From contig NZ_JAAIVJ010000001.1 of assembly GCF_011008935.1 (NCBI RefSeq), positions 620,001 through 684,000 on the forward strand: a DNA stretch of 64,000 nucleotides, given 5' to 3'. Of the stretch, positions 19,013 through 27,354 are shown piece after piece. Positions within the stretch are counted from its first letter, which is position 1. Each line of letters begins with the position of its first letter. This DNA is from Tabrizicola oligotrophica. Its GTDB lineage: Bacteria; Pseudomonadota; Alphaproteobacteria; Rhodobacterales; Rhodobacteraceae. Under the pieces are notes generated by a model, which ran no database searches, had not been told where the DNA came from, and was given only the letters and a program-made list of their open reading frames with translations. The translations under genes were made by a program, and so were the position numbers.

Positions 19013-19681
19013 TTAGCCCTGATCGGCAGGTGCCGCCGCGTCGGGAAGGCTTCCCCCCAGAGCGGTAATCACCTGCCCCGCCCGGCCGCGCAGGCCTTGC
19101 GGTGCTTCCTGATCCTGCATGAGCGCAGTCAGGGCGGCAATCGCCTCGTCCGTCTTGCCTTCTTCGATCAGCAGATAGGCGAGTTGTTCGGCAGCCAGCG
19201 TGCGGAAGGCGCGACCGGGGGCGGAAATGCCTTCCAGTGCGGCGCGGCGGTCGGCCAGCGGCAGATCAGCCCCCGCCACCATCACCCGGCGCAACTGCGC
19301 CATGTCGCGGTAGATCTCGGGCTGGGCGGCATCGGCGATCAGCGCCTCGAGCGCGGTCAGCGCCGCAGCCTTGTCCTCGTCCGGGTCGGAGGCCAGCATC
19401 AACGCCCGGATGGCAAGCTGTTCGCCGTCCGCAGGCACCGCCGCCATGGCGTCGCGGCGTTCCACCGCGCCGCCGGTGTCCAGCGCCTCGAGCATGGCAT
19501 CGCCGAAGCCTTGCGCGCGCGCCTCGGCCCTGGCCTTCTGCCATTCGTTCCAGCCCGCGCCGCCGACGATGGCCAGAACCACCAGCCCGCCGACCCAGCC
19601 ATATTTGCGGAAGGCCGCAAACAACCGGTCGCGGCGCACCTCTTCGGTCACCTCTTCGATGAAACTGTCGGGATTGCTCAC
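19013..19681 (-). CDS. YfgM-like tetratricopeptide membrane protein
   Basis: 222 residues, GTG start at 19681 with AGGAGAG upstream. A cytoplasmic N terminus (DSFIEEVTEEVRRDRLFAAF) precedes one membrane helix (WVGGLVVLAIVGGAGW) and a periplasmic helical repeat domain. This matches the DUF2133/YfgM group, whose Escherichia coli member associates with the Sec translocon and periplasmic chaperones. It heads the unit yfgM-like-bamB-der with gaps of 47 and 46 bases. Residues after about 60 form Ala/Leu-rich TPR-type helices (e.g. AYLLIEEGKTDEAIAALTAL). Confidence 0.82.
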   Translation of the reverse strand: MSNPDSFIEEVTEEVRRDRLFAAFRKYGWVGGLVVLAIVGGAGWNEWQKARAEARAQGFGDAMLEALDTGGAVERRDAMAAVPADGEQLAIRALMLASDPDEDKAAALTALEALIADAAQPEIYRDMAQLRRVMVAGADLPLADRRAALEGISAPGRAFRTLAAEQLAYLLIEEGKTDEAIAALTALMQDQEAPQGLRGRAGQVITALGGSLPDAAAPADQG

Positions 19682-19953
19682 CTTGGGCCTCTCCTTGGCA
19701 CGGGCCTTGCGACAGCCCGGCCCGCATTCCTTTTCTCGGGCCGGCCGGGCGTGAAACCACCGCGACAGTCCGTTCTCTTGCCCTGTCTTACAAGGCTTGC
19801 TGCCGCGCGCCAAGCCCTCGCCCCGCGCTTGGCGCATCAATCCTTGGCGGGTGGGCCGGGTTCAGGTCGGGCGAAGGGCGGATTTGCGCCCATCTGGGGC
19901 CATATTCGCTTGCGACAAGCTGGATTGATGCCGTGTCACCCGGAGAGTCCTGT

Positions 19954-21585
19954 ATGGACGTCGCAACGATTGCCAATTTTCTGCTGTTTCTCGGGGCTTT
20001 CGGTGCCAGCTTTGCCTTGGACACCGAGGAAAGCGCTGGCCCCCGGTTGGAGGAGGATTCGCTTTATGACCGCGAGGCCTATGACCGCACCGACCGGCTT
20101 GGCGATGCGGATGACGAGGTCACGGCGGATGCCGACAACCTCGCGTGGTTCATGGAAGGCGGCAACGACGCGCTGACCGCCTCGGACGGCGCGGATTTTG
20201 CCGATCTGGGCCGCGGCGATGACCGCGCCGACATGGGGGCGGGCAATGATCTCATCGCGGCGCAGGACGGCAATGACAGCGTGGCCGGGGCCAGTGGCGC
20301 CGACCTTGCGCTTGGGGGCGGCGGCGATGACTGGCTGGACGGCGGGGCTGACCATGACAGTCTTGCCGGCGAGACCGGGGAAGACCTGCTGACCGGCGGG
20401 GCCGGGTCGGACATTCTGGCGGGCGGCGAGGGCAATGACGTGATTTCGGGCTTCTCGCAGCTTGGCGGCGCGAGCGGCTCGCTGAGCGGCGCCGATGGGG
20501 CTGACCAGATGTTCGGCGGCACGGGCGACGACCGGTTGATCCTTGGCCGCGGCGACAGTGCCACCGGCGGCGAGGGGGCGGACCGTTTCGAGATGGACGC
20601 GCGCTGGCACGATGGCAACGGCCCCTTCACGATCACCGACTACCGGGCCGGCGAGGACAGCCTCGTGCTGCAGTATGATCCCCAGATCGACCCGGACAGT
20701 TCACTGCCGCTGACCCCCGAACTGGAGGTGCAGCTCAGCGAGGATGGGCTGTCGAGCCTTGTCCTTCTGGATGGCGCGGTCGTCGCCGTAGTCGAAGGCG
20801 TCACCGGCCTCACCGCCGCCGACATCAGCTTGCTGCCCGATGGCGACACCGACACCGGCTATCGCCCCGAGGATTTTGACGCCACCCTGCCCGGCAGCGC
20901 GGCGGACGACAGGGCAGCCGGCAGCGCGGGCGATGACTATGGCCGCTTCGGCGCCGGCGACGATGCCGCACTTGGCGCGGCGGGCGAGGATTCGCTCTTG
21001 GGCGACGGCGGGTCCGACACATTGGCGGGCGAGACCGGCGATGACACGCTCAAGGGCGATGACGGCGACGACGCGCTGGCGGGCGACGGTGGCAATGACG
21101 CCCTGTTCGGCGGGCTTGGCGCGGACCGGCTGACCGGCGGCGACGGGGTCGACCGTCTCTGGGGTGGTGGTGGCAATGACATCCTCTCGGGCGGTCACGC
21201 CGATGCCGCGGGGGGCAGCGAGGCGGTGATCGACGGCGCCGACAGCCTGTCGGGGGGCGACGGCGATGACCTGCTGCTCTTGGGCAGGGGCGATCTTGGC
21301 CTTGGCGGCACGGGCGCGGACATCTTCTGGCTGGACGCCGCGACCAATGCCGGAGCTGCGGCCGTTGCCACCCTGCACGACTATGACGCGGACACCGACC
21401 GGATCGAGATTCACTATGACCGGATCTACGATCAGGACATGATCGAGATTGCCCCGACTGTCGCCGTCCTGATGGGGCCGATGAGCGCTTATGCCGTCAT
21501 CACCTTCAACGGCGAGCCTTTGACCCATGTCACCGGCGCGACCGGGTTGACGGCCGCGGATCTGGCATTGGTCGCGGCGGGGTGA
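19954..21585 (+). CDS. RTX-type calcium-binding repeat protein
   Basis: 543-residue, strongly acidic protein with many GGxGxDxLx nonapeptide repeats (e.g. GGGGDDWLDGG, GGEGNDVISG, GGLGADRLTGG, GGGGNDILSGG). It is organised as two similar halves: a repeat block, a DRF/DIFWLDA segment, a DYxxxEDS/DYDADTD segment, and an end resembling VTGLTAADISLL or ATGLTAADLALV. The N terminus has a hydrophobic stretch (IANFLLFLGAFGASFALD) that could be a membrane anchor. RTX proteins bind calcium outside the cell and usually leave by type I secretion, but no exporter genes are near. The start ATG has CGGAGAG upstream. The function is unknown. Confidence 0.8.
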   Translation: MDVATIANFLLFLGAFGASFALDTEESAGPRLEEDSLYDREAYDRTDRLGDADDEVTADADNLAWFMEGGNDALTASDGADFADLGRGDDRADMGAGNDLIAAQDGNDSVAGASGADLALGGGGDDWLDGGADHDSLAGETGEDLLTGGAGSDILAGGEGNDVISGFSQLGGASGSLSGADGADQMFGGTGDDRLILGRGDSATGGEGADRFEMDARWHDGNGPFTITDYRAGEDSLVLQYDPQIDPDSSLPLTPELEVQLSEDGLSSLVLLDGAVVAVVEGVTGLTAADISLLPDGDTDTGYRPEDFDATLPGSAADDRAAGSAGDDYGRFGAGDDAALGAAGEDSLLGDGGSDTLAGETGDDTLKGDDGDDALAGDGGNDALFGGLGADRLTGGDGVDRLWGGGGNDILSGGHADAAGGSEAVIDGADSLSGGDGDDLLLLGRGDLGLGGTGADIFWLDAATNAGAAAVATLHDYDADTDRIEIHYDRIYDQDMIEIAPTVAVLMGPMSAYAVITFNGEPLTHVTGATGLTAADLALVAAG

Positions 21586-21588
21586 GCC

Positions 21589-22029
21589 TCACATCCGCCC
21601 CAGCCAATCGGTCAGCCGCCGCAGGTTCACGCCAAGATCGCCGCGGCCATAGCGTTGCCGCGACCAGATCCGCAGGCCGCGGTCGGTGGTTTCGGCACTG
21701 ATGTAATCGGGAAAGCCGATCAGCTGCGACCGCGCGATCCAAGTGATGCGGCCCTCGTCAAGGCTGCCGGCAAGCCTGCGAGTGCGGGGGCTGGCTTCGG
21801 CCACCTCCGCCAGTCGGGCGAGCGCCGCTGCCGGGTCGGCGGCAGGCAGGAAGGCCACCGCCCCGCCCGGCACCTGTCGTATCACGGGCGAGACGGCCTC
21901 CGCCTCGCCCGCGATTTCGGCCAGGGCCACATGCCAGCGCGCCGGGTCGTCTGGGGCTAGCCGCACATAGGCGGCCAGGCCGAACAGCCCGGCCAGCAGC
22001 AGGACCAGAAGCCCCCGGCTGCAGCTCAT
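21589..22029 (-). CDS. DUF1499 family membrane-anchored protein
   Basis: 146 residues. An N-terminal hydrophobic segment (LLVLLLAGLFGLAAYV) may be a signal anchor. The remainder resembles DUF1499, a domain of unknown function, with RLAGSLDEGRITWIARSQLIGFPDYI and GLRIWSRQRYGRGDLGVNLRR. It is convergent with the RTX gene, the stops being only 3 bases apart. It overlaps the speB stop as ATGA, so it is co-translated with agmatinase. No link to polyamine metabolism is known to me. Confidence 0.75.
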   Translation of the reverse strand: MSCSRGLLVLLLAGLFGLAAYVRLAPDDPARWHVALAEIAGEAEAVSPVIRQVPGGAVAFLPAADPAAALARLAEVAEASPRTRRLAGSLDEGRITWIARSQLIGFPDYISAETTDRGLRIWSRQRYGRGDLGVNLRRLTDWLGRM

Positions 22030-22991
22030 CTGCGGGTTTTGGCCCAGTGGTAAAGGCAGATCAGCTCATGGGCCACATGCGCCCCGGCAATCGCCGTCGC
22101 GCCGGTGGTGTCATAGGCCGGCGAGACCTCGACGATGTCGCCGCCCACCATGTTGATGCCGGCGAGATCGCGCAGGCAGGCTGCGGCCTGCCAGCTGTGC
22201 AGCCCCCCCCAGACCGGAGTGCCGGTGCCGGGAGCGACCGACGGATCAAGGCAGTCGATGTCGAAGGTCACATAGGTCGGGCGGTTGCCGACGATCTCCT
22301 TCGCCCGCGCCACCACATGCGCGCTGCCCTTTTCATGCACAGTGCGGGCGTCGATGTAATCCACCCCGAGATAGTCGTCGCAGGCCGTGCGGATGCCGAT
22401 CTGGACGCTGGTTTTCGGGTCGATCACCCCGGATTTCACCGCCTTGTAGAAGAACGTCCCGTGGTCGATGCGGTCCATGTCATCATCGGCCCAAAGGTCG
22501 GAATGGGCGTCGAAATGGATCACCGACATCGGCCCGTATTTCTCGGCATAGGCGCGCAGGATCGGCAGGGTGATGAAATGATCTCCCCCCAGCGTCACCG
22601 TCCCTGCCCCGGCGGTCAGGATGGTGCGGATATGGTCGGTGACAAGGCCGGGAAAGCTGGGCGTATGGGCATAGTCGAAGGCGACATCGCCATAATCGAT
22701 GATGTTCATGTCTTCGAGCGGGTTGGTCGGCCAGCCATAGGGCGGATCAAAGGCCTGCAGCGCGCTCGCCTCGCGGATGGCGCGCGGGCCAAAGCGGGTG
22801 CCGGTGCGGTGCGTCACCGCCTGATCGAAGGGCACGCCGGTGATGGCCAGATCCACCCCCGTCAAGTCCTTGGTGTAGCTGCGCCGCAGGAACGAGGTTG
22901 CGCCGGCAAAGGCGTTTTCAAATGCAAGGCCACGCAGGCCCTTGCGGGTGAACGCAGTATCGACCTGCGTCTTGGCGTCTTCGAGTGCCAT
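22026..22991 (-). CDS. speB: Agmatinase (ureohydrolase family)
   Basis: 321-residue binuclear manganese enzyme of the arginase/agmatinase family, expected to split agmatine into putrescine and urea. The metal ligands are present: GGDHF (about residues 135-139), HFDAHSDLW and FDIDCLDPSVAPGTG. Family members also hydrolyse guanidinobutyrate or other guanidino compounds, so the exact substrate is probable only. The class III aminotransferase beyond the repeat spacer fits a polyamine or guanidino breakdown route. Confidence 0.88.
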   Translation of the reverse strand: MALEDAKTQVDTAFTRKGLRGLAFENAFAGATSFLRRSYTKDLTGVDLAITGVPFDQAVTHRTGTRFGPRAIREASALQAFDPPYGWPTNPLEDMNIIDYGDVAFDYAHTPSFPGLVTDHIRTILTAGAGTVTLGGDHFITLPILRAYAEKYGPMSVIHFDAHSDLWADDDMDRIDHGTFFYKAVKSGVIDPKTSVQIGIRTACDDYLGVDYIDARTVHEKGSAHVVARAKEIVGNRPTYVTFDIDCLDPSVAPGTGTPVWGGLHSWQAAACLRDLAGINMVGGDIVEVSPAYDTTGATAIAGAHVAHELICLYHWAKTRR

Positions 22992-23216
22992 GGATATCTC
23001 GGGATTTGGGTCGCGTCGTCGTTATGAAAAGCCCCGGAGACGCCGCGGATCGCATGGGCAGGCGCGAGGGTGGCAGGTGGGGGGTGGGGGTGTCAAGGGG
23101 GCCGTTTCCCGGGGGCATTTCCCAGCCGCCTGACATATGAGCCGGCCCGGCGGGCGTCGCTCTTGCTTCCGGCCTTTTGCAGCGCAAGTCAGCAGAGGGT
23201 GGGGCAAGCGGAGCGC

Positions 23217-23278
23217 GCAGGTCGGCATTCCGCCCGACTCCGCATGGCTGTTTCACTGCGGGCGGAAGCCTGCCCTGC
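23217..23278. repeat. Cloverleaf-like inverted repeat, copy 1
   Basis: Outer stem GCAGG/CCTGC encloses two hairpin-forming segments, GTCGG...CCGAC and GCGGGC...GCCTGC. The layout and much of the sequence match copy 2, with the outer pair changed in a compensatory way (C-G here, T-A there). Confidence 0.55.
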
Positions 23279-23542
23279 AAGGCCCCGCCCCGGCGCACAT
23301 CGGGGAAGCATTCCGTTCATCTCATCCCCCACAGGGCCGCGCCCGACCTCGGGATGGCGCTCCAACCACCGTTCCAGGCGGTTTATGGTTCAGCCAATCC
23401 TACCGGAGTTCTAGCGGCGAACGGCGCAAACGCGCCCTCCCGGGGGGAGGTCGGGCCATGCCATTGGTTTCTCGAACCAATGGCGAAACCAATGGCATAC
23501 CCGGCGGCGCAAGCGCCTTGATTCCGGGCTTTTCGGCACAAG

Positions 23543-23595
23543 TGTAGGTCGGACTTCAGCCCGACTCTTCTCGGCGGGCTGAAGCCCGCCCTACA
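23543..23595. repeat. Cloverleaf-like inverted repeat, copy 2
   Basis: Outer stem TGTAGG (23543-23548) / CCTACA (23590-23595). The inner hairpins are GTCGG...CCGAC and a perfect GGCGGGC/GCCCGCC stem with a TGAA loop. The pattern resembles short proteobacterial intergenic repeats of the GTAGG...CCTAC type. Confidence 0.65.
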
Positions 23596-23630
23596 TTCCC
23601 TCGGGGGCGTATGATGCATGGGACCGCACC

Positions 23631-25028
23631 CTACCCCAGCCGATACCCCTCCCGCACCAGATCGTCCGTCACCCGGGCGATGGCCTTGCCCAGCGTTTCC
23701 ACCACGAAATCGACCTGCCCTTCCGTGATCGTCAGCGCCGGGCTCATCACGTTCAGGTGGCCAAGCGGGCGCACCATCAGGCCCATGGCCTCGGCGGTGG
23801 CGGAGATGCGTTTGCTCTCGTTTGCCTCGTCGGGCAGGAGTGCCTTGCTCTCCTTGTCCGCCACCGATTCCACGCAGAGCATCAGCTTGCGGCCCCGCAC
23901 GTCACCGACCAGCGGCAGGGCGGACAGTTCGGCCAGCCGGGTTTCGAAATAGGCCCCGACCCGGGCGGCGTTGCCCAGAAGATCCTCGCGTTCCATGATC
24001 TCGATGTTCTTCAAGGCCACCGCGCAGGAAACCGGGTGGCCGGAATAGGTGAAGCCGGTGGTGAACCAGCGCTGGCCACCTTCAGCCATCACCGCCCAGA
24101 TGCGGTCCGACAGCAGCAGCGCGCCAAGCGGCACATAGCCCGAGGTCAGGCCCTTGGCCGTGGCGATCATGTCGGGCATGACCCCGAACTCGTCCCACGA
24201 GGCGAACCAGTGGCCGAGACGGCCGAACGAGGTCACCACCTCATCGGCGATGAACAGGATGTCGTGGCGCTGGCAGACCTCCCACATGCGTTGCAGATAG
24301 CCGGCGGGCGGCACGATGATGCCGCCCGACGCCTGGATCGGTTCGGCGATGAAACCGCCGATGCGGTCAGCGCCTTCGCGGGCGATCAGGGCCTCGAACT
24401 CGGCGATCAGCTGGTCGCAGAACTGCGCCTCGGTCAGATGGGCCGGGCGGCGGTAGAGGTAGGGCGAGGAGAGGTGGTAGATACCCTCGGACTGGTAGCG
24501 GAATTCCTCCACCCGGTCGCCGTTGCGCTTGCCGACCGATTGGGTCAGGTAGGTCGAACCGTGGTAGGAATTCTCCCGCGCCACGATGCCGGTCTTTTGC
24601 GGATTGCCCTTGCAATGGTGGTAATAGGCCACGGTGCGGATGGCGGTTTCCACCGCGGTCGAGCCGCCGGTGGTGAAGAAGACCCGGTTCAGATCCCCCG
24701 GCGCCAGCGCGGCCAGCTTGCCCGCCAGAAGTGCCGTGGTGTCCGAGGTCACGTCGCAGAAATAGTTGGTATAGGCGAGCTTCATCGCCTGATCGGCCAT
24801 GGCCTGCGCCATTTCGGCCCGGCCCAGCCCGACATTCGTACACCACATGCCGCCGATGGCATCGAAATAGCGCGTGCCGGCGGCGTCCCAGACATGACAG
24901 CCCTCTCCTCTGGTCAGGACGAGAGAGCCGTCGCGTTCAAAGGCCCCGAAGTTGACCCAAGGGTGAACGGCATGGTCGTGGTCCAGGGTCCAGGGGGTGG
25001 CGTTGGTCAGGATCTGCGGCACATTCAT
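23631..25028 (-). CDS. Class III PLP-dependent aminotransferase
   Basis: 465-residue fold-type I aminotransferase, class III (omega type). Phosphate-binding TTGGSTAVETAIR is near residue 116, the PLP-ring Asp lies in FIADEVVTSFGR and the Schiff-base Lys in ATAKGLTSGYVPLGA. Members act on putrescine, taurine, beta-alanine or related amines with pyruvate. Proximity to agmatinase favours a polyamine substrate, by inference. The start ATG at 25028 has GGAG upstream. Downstream (leftwards) is the repeat-rich spacer; upstream is a terminator ending the M20 gene. Confidence 0.85.
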   Translation of the reverse strand: MNVPQILTNATPWTLDHDHAVHPWVNFGAFERDGSLVLTRGEGCHVWDAAGTRYFDAIGGMWCTNVGLGRAEMAQAMADQAMKLAYTNYFCDVTSDTTALLAGKLAALAPGDLNRVFFTTGGSTAVETAIRTVAYYHHCKGNPQKTGIVARENSYHGSTYLTQSVGKRNGDRVEEFRYQSEGIYHLSSPYLYRRPAHLTEAQFCDQLIAEFEALIAREGADRIGGFIAEPIQASGGIIVPPAGYLQRMWEVCQRHDILFIADEVVTSFGRLGHWFASWDEFGVMPDMIATAKGLTSGYVPLGALLLSDRIWAVMAEGGQRWFTTGFTYSGHPVSCAVALKNIEIMEREDLLGNAARVGAYFETRLAELSALPLVGDVRGRKLMLCVESVADKESKALLPDEANESKRISATAEAMGLMVRPLGHLNVMSPALTITEGQVDFVVETLGKAIARVTDDLVREGYRLG

Positions 25029-25086
25029 TTTGAATCTCCAGTCAATATGAGACCGGAATAGCAGAGCCGCGCGGCAAAATCCAGAG

Positions 25087-25098
25087 TTTTGATCAAAA
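25087..25098. promoter_or_regulatory. Palindrome TTTTGATCAAAA upstream of aminotransferase
   Basis: Perfect 12-bp AT-rich palindrome, 58 bases upstream of the aminotransferase start and overlapping the A-tract of the adjacent terminator. The core TTTGATCAAA recurs at 26334 before the M20 gene. It is a possible shared operator; no regulator is known. Confidence 0.35.
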
Positions 25099-25124
25099 AA
25101 GGCGACAGACCGGGGTCTGCCGCC
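25095..25124 (-). terminator. Intrinsic terminator after the M20 amidohydrolase
   Basis: Stem GGCGACAGACC / GGTCTGCCGCC with one mismatch. Read on the minus strand it is followed by six T residues. It lies 24 bases past the M20 stop codon. Confidence 0.8.
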
Positions 25125-25147
25125 TTTGCCGTGCGGGATGGGGGGCC

Positions 25148-26311
25148 TCAGGCGAGCGGCTGGGCGCGCTCCACCAGACGCGCGAAGAAGCTGGCGCCGA
25201 TGGGGGCGGCTTCGTCGTTGAAATCATAGGCGGCGTGATGCAGACCAGCCCCCGGACCGGTGCCAAGGAACAGATAGGCGCCGGGGCGGGATTCCAGCAT
25301 GTAGGAGAAATCCTCGGACCCCATTTCGCGCACCGAGTTGCCGTTGACCAGCCCCTCGCCCACCACCTCGGCCGCCACTTCGCAGGCGAAGGCGGCGTTA
25401 TCGGCGTGGTTGATGGTGGCCGGATAGCCCCAGTCATAGTCGATACGAGCGGTCACGCCATAGGCGGCGGCGTGGCCCTCAACGATCTCGTGGAAGCGCT
25501 TTTTCAGCAGCGCCCGGACATCGGGTTTGAAGCAGCGAATGGTGGCGCAGAACATCGCCTCCTCGGGGATGATATTCGAGGCCGTGCCGGTGTGGATCTG
25601 CGTCACCGAAACCACCGCCTCGTCCAGCGCATAGACGTTGCGTGGGATGATGGTCTGGATCGCCTGCACCATGCCCACGACCGCCACCACCGGATCGACG
25701 CATTCATGCGGCGTGGCGCCATGGCCGCCCTTGCCGGTCAGATAGACAAAGGCGGTGTCGACCGAGGCCATCAGCGCGTCGGGCGTGGTCAGGAACTGGC
25801 CGAAGGGAATGTTCGGGGCGTTGTGGATGCCGTAGACTTGAGTCACGGCGAAGCGGTCCATCACGCCTTCCTGCACCATGACCTGCCCGCCGCCGCCATC
25901 TTCCTCGGCCGGCTGGAACAGGAGCGCGACGCGGCCGGAGAATTTCCGGGTCTCGGCCAGATACTTGGCCGCGCCCAGAAGCATGGTCACATGGCCGTCA
26001 TGGCCGCAGGCATGCATCTTGCCGGGGATGGTGGAGGCATAGGCCGCCCCGGTGATTTCCTCGATCGGCAGGGCGTCCATGTCGGCGCGCAGGCCGATCG
26101 TCGGGCCTGCCCCCTGCCCGTTGATGATGGCGACGATGCCGGTCCTGGCAATGCCGGTGTGAATTTCGTCCACCCCGATCTCTTTCAGGCGCTCCACGAT
26201 GAAGGCGGCGGTGTCGTGGCAATCGAAGGCCAGCTCTGGGTGCATGTGCAGATGCCGCCGCCAGCCCTTCATTTCTTCGGCATAGGCTGCGATACGGTTC
26301 AGGACGGGCAT
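25148..26311 (-). CDS. M20 family amidohydrolase (hippurate hydrolase-like)
   Basis: 387-residue zinc-type peptidase/amidohydrolase of the M20D group (IAA-amino acid or hippurate hydrolases, N-acyl amino acid deacylases). Metal ligands are in HACGHDGH (about residues 102-109) and QPAEEDGGGG, with a later HNAPNIPFG. The dimerisation (lid) domain follows around residue 190. The natural substrate cannot be read from sequence. The start ATG has AGGAG upstream. It is divergent from mazG across 54 bases and has its own terminator. Confidence 0.88.
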   Translation of the reverse strand: MPVLNRIAAYAEEMKGWRRHLHMHPELAFDCHDTAAFIVERLKEIGVDEIHTGIARTGIVAIINGQGAGPTIGLRADMDALPIEEITGAAYASTIPGKMHACGHDGHVTMLLGAAKYLAETRKFSGRVALLFQPAEEDGGGGQVMVQEGVMDRFAVTQVYGIHNAPNIPFGQFLTTPDALMASVDTAFVYLTGKGGHGATPHECVDPVVAVVGMVQAIQTIIPRNVYALDEAVVSVTQIHTGTASNIIPEEAMFCATIRCFKPDVRALLKKRFHEIVEGHAAAYGVTARIDYDWGYPATINHADNAAFACEVAAEVVGEGLVNGNSVREMGSEDFSYMLESRPGAYLFLGTGPGAGLHHAAYDFNDEAAPIGASFFARLVERAQPLA

Positions 26312-26333
26312 GGGGTGACTCCTTTGTCTGGCC

Positions 26334-26343
26334 TTTGATCAAA
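26334..26343. promoter_or_regulatory. Palindrome TTTGATCAAA between M20 and mazG
   Basis: Ten-base perfect palindrome in the 54-bp divergent spacer, 22 bases from each start region. It shares its core with the site at 25087. The function is inferred only from placement and recurrence. Confidence 0.3.
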
Positions 26344-26365
26344 ACGCAAAACCGGGAAAACGGCA

Positions 26366-27244
26366 ATGGCCCTCACCGACTCGGACCGTCTCGTTCACGA
26401 CCCCATGGGCGGAATGCCGCGCCTGCTGGAGATCATGGCCCGGCTGCGCGACCCGGCAACGGGCTGTCCGTGGGACATCGAGCAGAGCTTTGCCAGCATC
26501 GCCCCCTATACGCTGGAAGAGGCGCATGAGGTGGCCGACGTGATCGAGCGGCAGGCCTGGGCCGAGTTGCCGGGCGAGCTGGGGGACCTGCTGTTTCAGG
26601 TGGTCTATCACGCGCAGATGGCGCAGGACGCCGGGCTTTTCGGTTTCGACACCGTGGTCAGGGCGATTGCCGACAAGATGGTGGCCCGCCACCCGCATGT
26701 CTTTGGCGAGGAGAGCCGCGACAAAACCGCCCAGCAGCAGACCGCCGACTGGGAAAGGATCAAGGCCGCCGAGCGCGGCGCGAACGGTTCGGGCGCGCGG
26801 GTGCTCGATGGGGTGGCGATGGGGCTGCCGGCGCTGACGCGGGCGGTGAAGCTGCAGAACCGGGCGGCGCGGGTGGGGTTTGACTGGCCCTCGACCGATG
26901 AGGTGCTGGCCAAGCTGCGCGAGGAAATGGCGGAGCTTGTCGAGGCGCGCGAACACCATGGCGCGGCGCAGGTCTTTGAGGAATTTGGTGATCTTCTGTT
27001 CGTGATGGCCAATCTGGCCCGGCATATGAAGCTGGACCCCGAGGCCGCGCTGCGCGCCGCCAATGCCAAGTTCACCCGGCGGTTCGGCCGGATCGAGGAC
27101 TGGCTGGCCGAAGCGGGCAAGGCCCCATCCGGGAGCGATCTGGCGGAGATGGATGCGCTCTGGAATCGGGCCAAGGCCGAGGACAAGGCGCGGCAGGCGG
27201 CGGTGTCCGGGGCCGCGGGCGGAGCCTCCGGCGGGGATATTTAA
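26366..27244 (+). CDS. mazG: Nucleoside triphosphate pyrophosphohydrolase MazG
   Basis: 292-residue protein with two MazG domains. Each has the acidic metal-binding pattern: EEAHEVADVIE...ELGDLLFQV at about residues 50-80, and REEMAELVEAR...EEFGDLLFVMANLARH at about 190-220. CPWDIEQSF is the typical N-terminal motif. The enzyme hydrolyses NTPs to NMP and pyrophosphate and limits noncanonical nucleotides or (p)ppGpp. A short Gly/Ala-rich tail after residue 275 is probably disordered. The length is normal. Confidence 0.93.
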   Translation: MALTDSDRLVHDPMGGMPRLLEIMARLRDPATGCPWDIEQSFASIAPYTLEEAHEVADVIERQAWAELPGELGDLLFQVVYHAQMAQDAGLFGFDTVVRAIADKMVARHPHVFGEESRDKTAQQQTADWERIKAAERGANGSGARVLDGVAMGLPALTRAVKLQNRAARVGFDWPSTDEVLAKLREEMAELVEAREHHGAAQVFEEFGDLLFVMANLARHMKLDPEAALRAANAKFTRRFGRIEDWLAEAGKAPSGSDLAEMDALWNRAKAEDKARQAAVSGAAGGASGGDI

Positions 27245-27354
27245 GCCAGTATGAAAGCGCGGGCGCGATAGCAAATTGTTTTAGTCAGGTATTGACCCAA
27301 GCAAAAGAGTCAGGCAAAGCGGGCGCCAGAAAACCTGACCAAAGGACTCAAGCA

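Larger units (their letters stand above)
22992..23630. repeat. Gene-free, repeat-rich spacer
   Basis: About 640 bases between speB and the aminotransferase with no convincing gene. Open frames on both strands are low-complexity and lack good starts. It contains two related cloverleaf-like inverted repeats (23217-23278 and 23543-23595), an inverted CCATTGGTT/AACCAATGG pair near 23460-23482 with a third half-site just after, and a G-rich tract near 23075-23100. Composition differs from the flanking coding DNA. Confidence 0.65.

Noticed and set aside
20160-21200. Tandem DNA repeats resembling a CRISPR or satellite array
   Set aside because: The repeats are degenerate, in frame and encode RTX nonapeptides; no constant direct repeat with unique spacers exists.
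22992-23630. Short open frames in the spacer between speB and the aminotransferase
   Set aside because: Several overlapping frames on both strands, none with a ribosome binding site, a domain or sensible composition; the region is explained by palindromic repeats.
27245-27354. Iron-responsive box upstream of the iron-binding protein
   Set aside because: TTTTAGTCAGG and TATTGACC segments are suggestive, but I could not match them confidently to an Irr, RirA or IscR site.
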